In this document: piece by piece, positions 52,726-60,453 of the stretch
Layout of the letters: every line of letters begins with the position of its first letter
How positions within the stretch are numbered: the stretch's first letter is position 1
Assembly (NCBI RefSeq): GCF_000612545.2
Contig: NZ_CP097800.1
Coordinates: forward strand, 3,573,001 to 3,637,000
Length of the DNA stretch: 64,000 nt
From: Streptomyces sp. PCS3-D2
GTDB taxonomy: Bacteria > Actinomycetota > Actinomycetes > Streptomycetales > Streptomycetaceae
Direction of reading: 5' to 3'
Program-made: the position numbers and the translations under genes
Notes under the pieces: model-generated
Seen by the model: only the letters and a program-made list of their open reading frames with translations
Databases searched by the model: none
What the model was told of the DNA's origin: nothing

Positions 52726-55380
52726 ATGCGCTCGACGCAGATCCGCTCCACCTTCCTGGACTTCTTCACCTCGCGCGGCCACCGCCAGGTCCCGTCCAGC
52801 CCGCTCATCCCCTCCGACCCGACCCTGCTGCTCGCCAACGCCGGCATGAACCAGTTCAAGCCCTACTTCCTGGGCGAGGTCACCCCGCAGTACCCCCGCG
52901 CCACCACCATCCAGAAGTGCGCCCGCACCTCCGACATCGACAACGTCGGCCGCACCAACCGGCACGCCACGTTCTTCGAGATGATGGGCAACTTCTCCTT
53001 CGGCAACTACTTCAAGGCCGACGCCATCGCCTACGCCTGGGAACTCCTCACCCAGGGCTACAACCTGGAGAAGGACCGCCTCTGGATCACCGTCTACGAG
53101 GACGACGACGAGGCCGAGCAGCTGTGGCGGAAGATCGGCGTCCCCGCCGAGCGCATCCAGCGCCTGGGCATGGAGGACAACTACTGGTCCATGGGCGTCC
53201 CCGGACCGTGCGGCCCCTGCTCGGAGGTCAACTACGACCGAGGGCCGGCCTTCGGCCGCGAGGGCGGACCCGCCGTCGACGGCGAACGCTACGTGGAGAT
53301 CTGGAACCTCGTCTTCATGCAGTACCAGCGCGGCGAGGGCGACAAGAAGGGCAACTTCCCGATCCTCGGCGAGCTCGCCCAGCAGAGCATCGACACCGGC
53401 CTCGGCCTCGACCGCCTCGCCGCGATCCTTCAGGACGTCGAGAACGTCTGCACCACCGACCTGCTCATGCCCACCCTGAACATCGTCCGGGAGCTCGCCG
53501 GCCGCGACTACCCCGGCAACGGCGAGGAGAAGGTCTCCTTCCAGGTCGTCACCGAGCACGCCCGCTCGATCGCCTACCTCATCGCCGACGGCGTCCTGCC
53601 CGCCAAGGACGGCCGCGGATACGTCCTGCGCCGCCTCATGCGCCGGGCCATCCGCCACGCCCGCCTGCTGGGCATCGACCAGCCCGTCCTCGTCCCCGCC
53701 ACTGCCACCGTGATCGCCAACCTCGGCGACGTCTGGCCGGAGCTCACCGACCAGGCCAACCTCATCGAGCAGGTCGTCACAGCCGAGGAAGATTCCTTCA
53801 CCCGTACCCTCACGCAGGGCACCCGGCTGCTGAACGCCGCCATCATGCGCACCCGGGAGAGCCGCTCCGGCTCACTGCCGGGCGAGACCGCCTTCGAACT
53901 TGCCGACACCTACGGCTTCCCCCTGGAGCTGACCGTCGAGGCCGCCCACGACGCCGGCCTGACCGTCGACGAAGACCGCTTCGCCACGCTGCTGGACGAG
54001 CAGAGGAAGCGCGCCAAGACCGGCGGCAAGGCCAAGACCGCCGACGCCCTGCGCCGCCAGGACACCTACCGGGAGCTGTCCGCCCACCTGCCGCGCACCG
54101 GCTTCCTCGGCTATGAGCACCTCACCTCCGAGGTCACCGTGCTCGGCCTGATCTCCGGCGGGGCCGTCACCACCAGCGCCCCCGAGGGCTCCGACATCGA
54201 GTTCGTCCTCGACCGCTCGCCCTTCTACGCCGAAGCCGGCGGCCAGGTCGGCGACACCGGCACCCTGCGCACCGAAGACGGCACCCTGCTGCGGATCACC
54301 GACACCCGGTACGGCCTGGAGGGCTTCCGCGTCCACAGCGCCCGCGTCCTCGAAGGCGAGCTCCGCACCGGGGCGAGGGGCGAAGCCACTGTCGACGCCG
54401 ACCGCCGCAAGGGCCTCATGCGCTCCCACTCGGCCACCCACATCCTGCACGCCGTCGTGCGCACCACCCTCGGCGACCACGCCCGCCAGCAGGGCTCCCT
54501 CGTCGAGTCCGACCGCCTGCGCTTCGACTTCGCCCACTTCTCCGCGGTCGCCCCCGAGCAGCTCTCCCGGATCGAGGCCGCCGTCAACGGCCACGTCCTC
54601 GACGACCCGGCCGTCCGCGCCTGGCACGCCGACCGCGCCGAAGCCGAGGCCGCCGGCGCCATCGCCCTGTTCGGCGAGAAGTACGGCGACACAGTCCGCA
54701 TCGTCGACATCGGCGACTTCTCCCGCGAACTGTGCGGCGGCACCCACGTCGCCCACGGCTCCCAGGTCGGCACCTTCCGCCTGCTCAGCGAAGGCTCGAT
54801 CGGTTCCAACCTCCGCCGCATCGAAGCCCTGACCGGCCACGGCGCCCTCCGCCACCAGGACACCGAGCGCCGCCTGCTCGACGAGGTCTCCGCCCTCCTC
54901 ACCACTCGCCCCAAGGACGCCCCCGAAACCCTCCGCAAGCGGCTCGACGCTCTCAGCACCGCCCAGCAGGAACTCGGCCGCCTCCGCCAGACCGAGCTAC
55001 GGAACCGAGCCCAGCAGCTCGCTGCCTCAGCCCGCCAGGTCGCCGGCGGCCGGATCGTCACCCAGAAGGTGACGGACCTCGGCCCCGACGAGCTGCGCAC
55101 CCTGGCCGCCCATACCGCCGATCTCCTCAACGGCGACCACGCCGTCGTCGTCTTCGCCACCGGACACACCGGCAAGGCCCACCTCGCCGCCGCCGTCACC
55201 CGCAGCCTCCACGACACCGGCGTCCAGGCCAGCCAGATCCTCACCGCCGCCGCCCGCAGCGTCGGCGGTGGAGCCGGAGGCAAGGGCACCGTCGCCAGCG
55301 CCGGCGGGCGCCGCACCGAGGCCCTCGACCAGGCACTGGCCATCGCCACCGAGGACGCCGCCCGCGTCCTCAGCCGGTAG
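52726..55380 (+). CDS. Alanyl-tRNA synthetase, apparently a second copy in an accessory operon
   Basis: An 884-residue alanyl-tRNA synthetase. Class II catalytic motifs are MRSTQIRSTFLDFFTSRGHRQVPSSPLIP and SDIDNVGRTNRHATFFEMMGNFSFGNYF; the editing domain has SHSATHILHAVVRT (zinc HxxxH) and ELCGGTHVAHGSQVG (about 669). The C-Ala domain ends with AARSVGGGAGGKGTVASAGG. All parts are present, so it is a full enzyme. Streptomyces carry a housekeeping alaS elsewhere on the chromosome; this copy in an accessory operon may provide resistance to an AlaRS inhibitor or supply alanyl groups. ATG 52726 gives the family N-terminus. Confidence 0.95.
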   Translation: MRSTQIRSTFLDFFTSRGHRQVPSSPLIPSDPTLLLANAGMNQFKPYFLGEVTPQYPRATTIQKCARTSDIDNVGRTNRHATFFEMMGNFSFGNYFKADAIAYAWELLTQGYNLEKDRLWITVYEDDDEAEQLWRKIGVPAERIQRLGMEDNYWSMGVPGPCGPCSEVNYDRGPAFGREGGPAVDGERYVEIWNLVFMQYQRGEGDKKGNFPILGELAQQSIDTGLGLDRLAAILQDVENVCTTDLLMPTLNIVRELAGRDYPGNGEEKVSFQVVTEHARSIAYLIADGVLPAKDGRGYVLRRLMRRAIRHARLLGIDQPVLVPATATVIANLGDVWPELTDQANLIEQVVTAEEDSFTRTLTQGTRLLNAAIMRTRESRSGSLPGETAFELADTYGFPLELTVEAAHDAGLTVDEDRFATLLDEQRKRAKTGGKAKTADALRRQDTYRELSAHLPRTGFLGYEHLTSEVTVLGLISGGAVTTSAPEGSDIEFVLDRSPFYAEAGGQVGDTGTLRTEDGTLLRITDTRYGLEGFRVHSARVLEGELRTGARGEATVDADRRKGLMRSHSATHILHAVVRTTLGDHARQQGSLVESDRLRFDFAHFSAVAPEQLSRIEAAVNGHVLDDPAVRAWHADRAEAEAAGAIALFGEKYGDTVRIVDIGDFSRELCGGTHVAHGSQVGTFRLLSEGSIGSNLRRIEALTGHGALRHQDTERRLLDEVSALLTTRPKDAPETLRKRLDALSTAQQELGRLRQTELRNRAQQLAASARQVAGGRIVTQKVTDLGPDELRTLAAHTADLLNGDHAVVVFATGHTGKAHLAAAVTRSLHDTGVQASQILTAAARSVGGGAGGKGTVASAGGRRTEALDQALAIATEDAARVLSR

Positions 55381-55403
55381 CACCAGACAGCCTGAGCCAC
55401 CGT

Positions 55404-55437
55404 TGTCGGCGCCTCCCGATCGCGGGAGGCGCCGACA
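55404..55437. terminator. Bidirectional terminator after the AlaRS gene
   Basis: A perfect 15-bp stem (TGTCGGCGCCTCCCG, loop ATCG) lies between the AlaRS stop and the convergent GNAT gene end at 55445. Confidence 0.88.
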
Positions 55438-55444
55438 CCCGTAG

Positions 55445-56005
55445 TCACCGCCCGCGTCCGCCCTCCACCAGCCCCTTCCGCAGGACCAGGCTGTCGTAGT
55501 TCGTCACATCCCACCGCCACGTCCCAACGGGCGTATAGCCGCGGCGGCGATACCAGCTGATCAGCTCGGCGGCGTCAGCAGAGGTGTCGATGACCACCGC
55601 ATCGGAGCCCATCGCAGCGATGCGTTCCTCCGCCAACGACAGCAGCCACTGCCCAAGACCCGACCCCCGGTGCGCGGGGTCCACGGCCAGCTGCCAGAAC
55701 GAGCCCGAGCCGTCCCCGGCCGGATAGCCCTCCGGAACCTCGTGCGAAGCCGCCAGCGTCACGGTGCCCACCAGCTCGCTTCCCTGCAGGGCCACCCAGC
55801 ACTCACCCCGGCCCAGCCGGTAGGCCGTGTCCTCGGCCGACTGGTACGAGGCGAAGAAGACTCGGCCCTCAGCGGCATGGCCCGAGTAGGCACGGTGAAG
55901 TAGACGGGTCAGTGCCGCAACGGAGTCGCCTTGGGTGAACGGTCTCACCACGACCGCCTGCCGGCCGCTGAGCCGCATCGACGCACCTATGGATGGCCTG
56001 TCCAC
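55445..56005 (-). CDS. GNAT-family N-acetyltransferase
   Basis: A 177-186-residue GNAT protein. Features: VVRPFTQGDSVAALTRLLHRAYSGH, VGTVTLAASHEVPEGYPAGDGSGSFWQLAVDPAHRGSGLGQWLLSLAEERI (acetyl-CoA loop HRGSGLGQ) and YRRRGYTPVGTWRWDVTNYDSLVLRK at the end. The acceptor is unknown; small-molecule or N-terminal acetylation are typical. Start either GTG 56005 (MDRPSIG) or ATG 55978 (MRLSGRQ), the latter closer to the family start. It is convergent with the AlaRS operon. Confidence 0.85.
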   Translation of the reverse strand: MDRPSIGASMRLSGRQAVVVRPFTQGDSVAALTRLLHRAYSGHAAEGRVFFASYQSAEDTAYRLGRGECWVALQGSELVGTVTLAASHEVPEGYPAGDGSGSFWQLAVDPAHRGSGLGQWLLSLAEERIAAMGSDAVVIDTSADAAELISWYRRRGYTPVGTWRWDVTNYDSLVLRKGLVEGGRGR

Positions 56006-56074
56006 ACGATCGAGTATCAGTCGTCGAGCGACGCACTGCCCGCTGAGCTGCTAGGACGCCCACAGGAATGTGAC

Positions 56075-56169
56075 TCACGGCCCCGGCTTGAACATGTCGA
56101 AGATGGGGAGGTAGCGCGTCCAGCTGTGCCCGAACACGATGAGCATGACGAGCACGGCCCATGCCGTTG
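56075..56169 (-). pseudogene. 3' fragment of membrane-protein gene cut off by the IS element
   Basis: Read on the minus strand, this continues the gene of 57496-58334 if the IS and one GTTG copy are removed: TAWAVLVMLIVFGHSWTRYLPIFDMFKPGP then stop TGA at 56075-56077. It supplies the last membrane helix and C-terminus of the protein. It has no start of its own, so it is untranslated at present. Confidence 0.85.
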
Positions 56170-56238
56170 TGAGGTTCCCCCGAGATGCGGGGTGGGGTGA
56201 CAGAGGGTCAGATGGGTCTCATGAGAGGAGCCCAGACG

Positions 56239-56550
56239 ATGCCTGCCCCGAGAAAGTACCCGCTGGAGTTGCGTGAGCGTGCGGTCCGGATGTACCAGAC
56301 CGCCGAGCCGAAGCCCGTGATCCGCCGCATGGCCGAGGAACTCGGCGTGCACCACGAGGCCCTGCGTAACTGGATCCGTCAGGCCGAGGCCGACGCCGGC
56401 GAACGAGGCGACCTGCTCACCACCGCCGAGCGCGAGGAGCTCGCCGCTCTGCGGAAGGAGAATGCCCAGCTCAAGCGGGCGAACGAGATCCTCAAGGCCG
56501 CCTCGGCTTTTTTCGCCCAGGAACTCGACACGACCCGGCGAAGGTACTGA
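56239..56550 (+). CDS. IS3-family transposase OrfA
   Basis: A 103-residue HTH protein. ATG 56239 has GAGGAG 9 bases upstream; MPAPRKYPLELRERAVRMYQTAEPKPVIRRMAEELGVHHEALRNWIRQAEADAGE is the typical OrfA helix-turn-helix, followed by a leucine zipper (ELAALRKENAQLKRANEILKAASAFFAQEL). The slippery heptamer lies near its end, where -1 shifting leads into OrfB. An upstream ATG at 56185 lies within the terminal repeat and is unlikely to be used. Confidence 0.93.
   Translation: MPAPRKYPLELRERAVRMYQTAEPKPVIRRMAEELGVHHEALRNWIRQAEADAGERGDLLTTAEREELAALRKENAQLKRANEILKAASAFFAQELDTTRRRY
56508..56514 (+). other. T TTT TTC programmed -1 frameshift heptamer
   Basis: The heptamer lies in the correct phase of OrfA (codons GCT TTT TTC), and OrfB is in the -1 frame, matching the X XXY YYZ rule for IS3-family slippage. 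Confidence 0.85.
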
Positions 56551-57464
56551 CGTTCCTCGACGAACGCGGTGATCTCGGTGTCGAGCCCGTACTCCGGGAA
56601 CTGCACATCCCCTCCTCCACCTACTACCGCTGGCGCCAGGCGGTGAAGGAGCCGTGCGAGCGACGCCGCAGGGACGCGGAGCTGACGGGCAGGATCCGCC
56701 AGGTCCACGAGGAGTCCGGCGGCATCTACGGCTCACCCCGAGTGCACGCCGTCCTCAGACGCGAGGGCACTCGCGTCGGCCGTAAACGGGTCGAACGGCT
56801 CATGCGGGAAGCCGGCCTGGCAGGGATCAGCCCCCGCAAGTCCAAAGGCTTCACCCGCCGCGACCCGGACTCCGACCTCGCACCCGACCTGGTCAGACGC
56901 GACTTCACCGCCGACGGGCCGAACCGGCTGTGGGTCACCGACCTGACCATGATCCCCACCGGGGAGGGGCCGCTGTGGCTGTCCGCGATCCGCGACGCGT
57001 TCTCCCGCCGGGTCGTGGCCTGGGAAACCTCCGCCCGCGCCGACGCCGACCTGGTCCTCACCTCGCTGGAATACGCCCTCGCCAGCCGCGAGCCCGCCCC
57101 CGGCGAGCTCGTCCATCACGCCGACCACGGCTGTCAATACACGTCCGTGAAGCTCACAACACGCCTGGTCAGGGCCGGCATCCAGGCGTCCATGGGCTCG
57201 GTCGGCGACTCGTACGACAACGCCCTCGCGGAGAACCTGTGGATGGTCATCAAGACCGAATGCATCCGCAGCCGCGTCTTCGCCACACGTGCCGAGGCGA
57301 ACCTCGCGCTCTTCGAGTACATCGACGGCTTCTACAACCCCCGCCGCATCCAGAAACGGCTCGGCTACCTCAGCCCCATCGAGTACGAGGAGAAGCACTA
57401 CACCAACCAGGCAACGACCGAACAAGTGAACCTGAAACCACGTCAACCCGCTCTGACCAGCTAG
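56511..57464 (+). CDS. IS3-family transposase OrfB (made as OrfAB by -1 frameshift)
   Basis: The frame after the slippery heptamer reads RPGTRHDPAKVLTFLDERGDLGVEPVLRELHIPSSTYYRWRQAV, then the DDE integrase domain (rve): NRLWVTDLTMIPTGEGPLWLSAIRDAFSRRVVAW (first Asp), HHADHGCQYTS (second Asp) and GDSYDNALAENLWMVIKTE (catalytic Glu). The DDE triad is intact. Independent initiation at GTG 56643 would lose the first 45 residues, so frameshift expression is more likely. Confidence 0.9.
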   Translation, partial: FRPGTRHDPAKVLTFLDERGDLGVEPVLRELHIPSSTYYRWRQAVKEPCERRRRDAELTGRIRQVHEESGGIYGSPRVHAVLRREGTRVGRKRVERLMREAGLAGISPRKSKGFTRRDPDSDLAPDLVRRDFTADGPNRLWVTDLTMIPTGEGPLWLSAIRDAFSRRVVAWETSARADADLVLTSLEYALASREPAPGELVHHADHGCQYTSVKLTTRLVRAGIQASMGSVGDSYDNALAENLWMVIKTECIRSRVFATRAEANLALFEYIDGFYNPRRIQKRLGYLSPIEYEEKHYTNQATTEQVNLKPRQPALTS

Positions 57465-58334
57465 TCAGCCACACCCGTACAGCGGGGGAACCTCAGTTGC
57501 TGCTGCGGCCGTGGCCATGTCAGGAAGCCCCAGGAACGACAATCCCACGACACCACCGGCGATCAGCAGGACTGCCGCTGCCACATGAACCAACTCGCGA
57601 TCACGTGCGGGCTTTCGACCTTCCAGCGCAGTCTTCGGGAGAAGCGCCCCTATGTGGCCGGCGGCATACTGCTCGGCGATGGTCGCAGCCAGACCAGCAA
57701 GCTCTCCGAGGGCGACAGAGAGCTGCCCGTGGTCCAGTTCCGCCTCCGCCTCCCTCAGCTTGGCCACCACCTGGCCACCATGGGTCCTGAGCTCTCTCCG
57801 CCGGGGGGAGAACGGAGGCACCCTGCCGGATCGGCCATACGCCTGCATGACATTGGCCTCAAGCCGCCGGAGTGAGGCCGATACCTCCCGCAACTTGTGA
57901 GCCTTTGTGTCATGGCCAGCGGCGTACGCCTCGGCGCAGGCATGGATCACTGCCATGCACTCGAGTGTCAGAAGGTTGCGGACGAATACACGCCCGTACG
58001 GCCAGCTGCGGCCACAGACCCATGCGAGCACTGGGCAGGACGCGGCAAACACCCATGCCCATTTCGAGACAGGGCGATTGCTGATGTCGCTGGCCACAGC
58101 CATCGCGAAGTACATCACGACGCTGTAGCCCAGCATGAGGGAGGCGAGAAGCATGACGACCCACGGCGCCTGGCCTGCATGCGCTCTCCTGAGTGCGACA
58201 CGCACACGGGCGGGTACAGGCCACCAGCCGTAGCCCAGGCGGTCAAGGTCCGCGCGCAGCCTGGCCATCTCGAGGTCAGTCGACCGCCGCAGACGCCTAC
58301 TCCGCCGCGCCCGTAAGGCGCCCTTCAAAGTCAT
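57465..58334 (-). pseudogene. Membrane protein gene truncated by IS insertion (paralogue of the 59203-60285 protein)
   Basis: ATG 58334 (MTLKGALRARRSRRLRRSTDLE) or a nearby ATG at 58346 starts a protein with a basic N-terminus, two membrane helices (WVVMLLASLMLGYSVVMYFAMAVA, WAWVFAASCPVLAWVCGRS), a 110-residue helical cytosolic domain and a third helix (LVHVAAAVLLIAGGVVGLSFLGL). At ATAAAAT it runs into the IS and ends after nine IS-encoded residues (EVPPLYGCG). The lost last helix is at 56075-56165. It pairs with 59203-60285: CAEAY and IGALLP/VGSMLP are shared. The gene may still make a nearly full-length product without its last helix. Confidence 0.85.
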
Positions 58335-58430
58335 GGCCGTGAGCATGCCACCGAATACTGACAGGCAGGACTGCCTTCCGAGGATGCTCCCCAGCTTCCG
58401 GTCCGGTCGTCCACCACAGTTGCGCATCAA

Positions 58431-58455
58431 GGCCCCAGGTCAGCGACCTGGGGCC
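58431..58455. terminator. Hairpin terminator, near-copy of the tRNA-Gly terminator
   Basis: GGCCCCAGGTC-AGC-GACCTGGGGCC is a perfect 11-bp stem. It terminates the minus-strand gene at 58495-59013. Its 23-base centre is identical to the terminator after tRNA-Gly. Confidence 0.8.
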
Positions 58456-58494
58456 TCGCTCAGGGGCGAAGGCGTCCGTATCGTCTGCGCACCG

Positions 58495-59013
58495 TCATCC
58501 ATCGGTGCGGATCTCCTGCCAGCGCTGCGCGACAGTGCTGTCCACGGTGTAGAAGAACTCCGTCTTGAAGTCGGGGCTCGGGCTCAGTTGCTCGATCCAG
58601 GTCATTGGCCAGTCACGGCCGTCAAAGTGCTTCTTCAGGTGGCGGCTGAAGGCCGAAAGCGCTCCTCGCAGGTGGGTGCGGTCGATGTCCAAGAGCTCGA
58701 CAAGGCGTGTCGTGCTGACATAGTCACCAGGGTGCTCAGCCAACACATCCAGCAGCCTGCTCACGCTCTGCGTGGATGACAACCGAGTCTCGGCCAGCCT
58801 CCGGAGCACCTCGGCGGTCCATTGCTCGCCCAGCGTCTCACCGCCCGACACATCGCTCTCGACCGTCGTGTGGCCGGAGAGCTGGACGACGTACGCCTGG
58901 ACCTCCGCCACGAACTGGCGAGGCACCGGAACGTACACGTATTCGCTGTCCTGCTGAAGCAAGGTTCCCCCCACTCGAGAAGCTGCACTGTCAAGTCTCA
59001 CCCTGACATACAA
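58495..59013 (-). CDS. Winged-helix-like protein of unknown function, 172 aa
   Basis: TTG 59013 (or the internal GTG 59001) starts a soluble 168-172-residue protein. A beta-rich N-terminal half (EYVYVPVPRQFVAEVQAYVVQLSG) precedes a helical region with a winged-helix pattern (SVSRLLDVLAEHPGDYVSTTRLVELLDIDRTHLRGALSAFSRHLKKHF). The last part has PDFKTEFFYTVDSTVAQRWQEI. It is divergent from the intact membrane protein gene, and their shared region has an 8-11-8 inverted repeat, so it may regulate the locus or act as an adaptor. The family is not recognised. Confidence 0.65.
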   Translation of the reverse strand: MYVRVRLDSAASRVGGTLLQQDSEYVYVPVPRQFVAEVQAYVVQLSGHTTVESDVSGGETLGEQWTAEVLRRLAETRLSSTQSVSRLLDVLAEHPGDYVSTTRLVELLDIDRTHLRGALSAFSRHLKKHFDGRDWPMTWIEQLSPSPDFKTEFFYTVDSTVAQRWQEIRTDG

Positions 59014-59035
59014 CCTGGACTCCGTCTACCCAGAG

Positions 59036-59062
59036 GGAGACTCCATATCTCACCGAGTCTCC
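59036..59062. promoter_or_regulatory. Inverted repeat in the divergent promoter of the SMC-like locus
   Basis: GGAGACTC and GAGTCTCC are perfectly inverted around 11 bases, 23 bases from the winged-helix gene start. It is a candidate autoregulatory operator. Confidence 0.5.
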
Positions 59063-59202
59063 TCTCGGCGGCTTCAAGCGTTCGTCCGGAGGCTCCGTAA
59101 CACCCCCACCTGCGGGACCGCTAAAGATCGTTTGCGTGAGACGGCCCACCAGCTCCCGCGTTCCCGGCACCATCGGTCCATCCACACCGATGAGGGGACG
59201 CC

Positions 59203-60285
59203 TTGAACCTGGTCCGCACGACCGCCCAGCAGATGGTTCCGTACCTCGCACGAGCCCGATTACGGCTCGAATCCTGGCGCCTCCGCGCCAATCGGCGGAT
59301 TATCGGCACCCGACTCCGCAGCCTCACCTCGTCACTCCAGGTACTGCAAGTGACGGAGCGGAAGCTTCCTCATACCCGGCGAGCACTCCAGGACACTCGG
59401 GCAACCCTCGAAACAGCCCCCTACGGCTCCATGGCCGTAACCCTTTGCGCCCTTTGGCTCGGCATGAGCCTGATCAGGTTCTTCGCAGCGGTCGTCCAGG
59501 ACCTGGCTGCAGCACTCGGCATCGAGTCCGTCACAAAGGCCGCGAAGCACTTCCTGTGGGTTGTGCGCCCTGAAGCCGCGAATCAGCCCGTGCATGGATG
59601 GGACGCGTTGATCTACATGGTCACTGGCATGAGTGTCGTGATCACCCCTGTCTGGTGGCTTCTGAAGCGACGCCCAGCACGAGGAGCCGTCCTGCGACAC
59701 CGGGCGACCATTCACACCGTGGAAGCGCTCAACCTCTGTGCCGAGGCCTACAGCCGGCAGCCCGGACAACGTGCCTCACAGCTCCGAGCGCTCGACCTCG
59801 GCATCCGTGCAACCGAAGACGCCATCCTGCTCGCCCACCGGTACACAGGAACCATGCCCCGCCGTTCTGCCAGGAAGGCAGCAGCCCGTGCGCATGCGGC
59901 ACAGGTCGCGGGTGCACTCCGAGCAGAGTCGCTGCGGATCGACGTGGACCCGGAAACCGCGCTGCCTCGCTTGGGGACCATGTTGGCCGAGATCGGCGAA
60001 CGGTGTGCGGAGGGCCGTGTCGGGTCCATGCTGCCAGCGGAATCCCTCGTGGACGTCGCACCCGTGTCCGCAGCACGCGCAACGGTCCGGGAGTCGATCC
60101 ACGTGGCCGTGGTCATCATTGCCGCTATGACGGCCGCCGTCGGGGCTTCAGCTGCACTGCCCACGCTAGGAGTGCATGATGACCTGCGCCCATGGCTCAT
60201 CGTGGGGTGCGCCGTGTTGGCAGCCATTCTGGTCGGCGGTTGGCACCGTGTGGGTCGACTTCTGGAACTAGTGCCGGGCAAGTAA
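59203..60285 (+). CDS. Four-helix membrane protein with central cytosolic domain, 360 aa
   Basis: TTG 59203 has GAGGGGAC upstream. Basic N-terminal 80 residues precede two membrane helices (TLCALWLGMSLIRFFAAVVQDLAAAL, LIYMVTGMSVVITPVWWLL). A helical domain of about 170 residues (LNLCAEAYSRQPGQRASQLRALDLGIRATEDAILLAHRYTG, GTMLAEIGERCAEGRVGSMLPAESL) and two C-terminal helices follow. The layout and CAEAY plus GSMLP motifs match the IS-disrupted protein at 57465. No family is recognised. It is upstream of the SMC-like ATPase (168 bases) in the same direction, so a joint function is likely. Confidence 0.75.
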   Translation: MNLVRTTAQQMVPYLARARLRLESWRLRANRRIIGTRLRSLTSSLQVLQVTERKLPHTRRALQDTRATLETAPYGSMAVTLCALWLGMSLIRFFAAVVQDLAAALGIESVTKAAKHFLWVVRPEAANQPVHGWDALIYMVTGMSVVITPVWWLLKRRPARGAVLRHRATIHTVEALNLCAEAYSRQPGQRASQLRALDLGIRATEDAILLAHRYTGTMPRRSARKAAARAHAAQVAGALRAESLRIDVDPETALPRLGTMLAEIGERCAEGRVGSMLPAESLVDVAPVSAARATVRESIHVAVVIIAAMTAAVGASAALPTLGVHDDLRPWLIVGCAVLAAILVGGWHRVGRLLELVPGK

Positions 60286-60453
60286 CTCTCTCGCTGGCTG
60301 AGGTCGCGGTGCGGAACGTCAATGTGCGGGTGTCCCCAGCCTCGTTCTGGCAATTTCACTGCGCCCGGATCGTCCACAGCAGCACTGCATCGTTATGCAG
60401 GGCATGGCACGCCGGCCATCCAGGCGGGCGGCACGTCCTGGAGGGACCAGGTC

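Larger units (their letters stand above)
56170..57495 (+). mobile_element. Complete IS3-family insertion sequence with 4-bp target duplication
   Basis: A 1326-bp element. The terminal inverted repeats begin TGAGGTTCCCCCG at both ends (56170-56182 and the complement at 57483-57495) and continue with partial matches for about 32 bases. GTTG is duplicated at 56166-56169 and 57496-57499. It carries two overlapping frames, OrfA and OrfB, with an in-phase T TTT TTC slippery heptamer. A 4-bp duplication is most typical of the IS407 subgroup within IS3. All catalytic parts seem intact, so it may be active. Confidence 0.95.

Noticed and set aside
58395-58455. Right attachment site of the tRNA-Gly element
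   Set aside because: The similarity to the tRNA 3' end is only about 12 of 19 bases and the tRNA T-arm sequence is missing; the shared terminator core alone is not enough.
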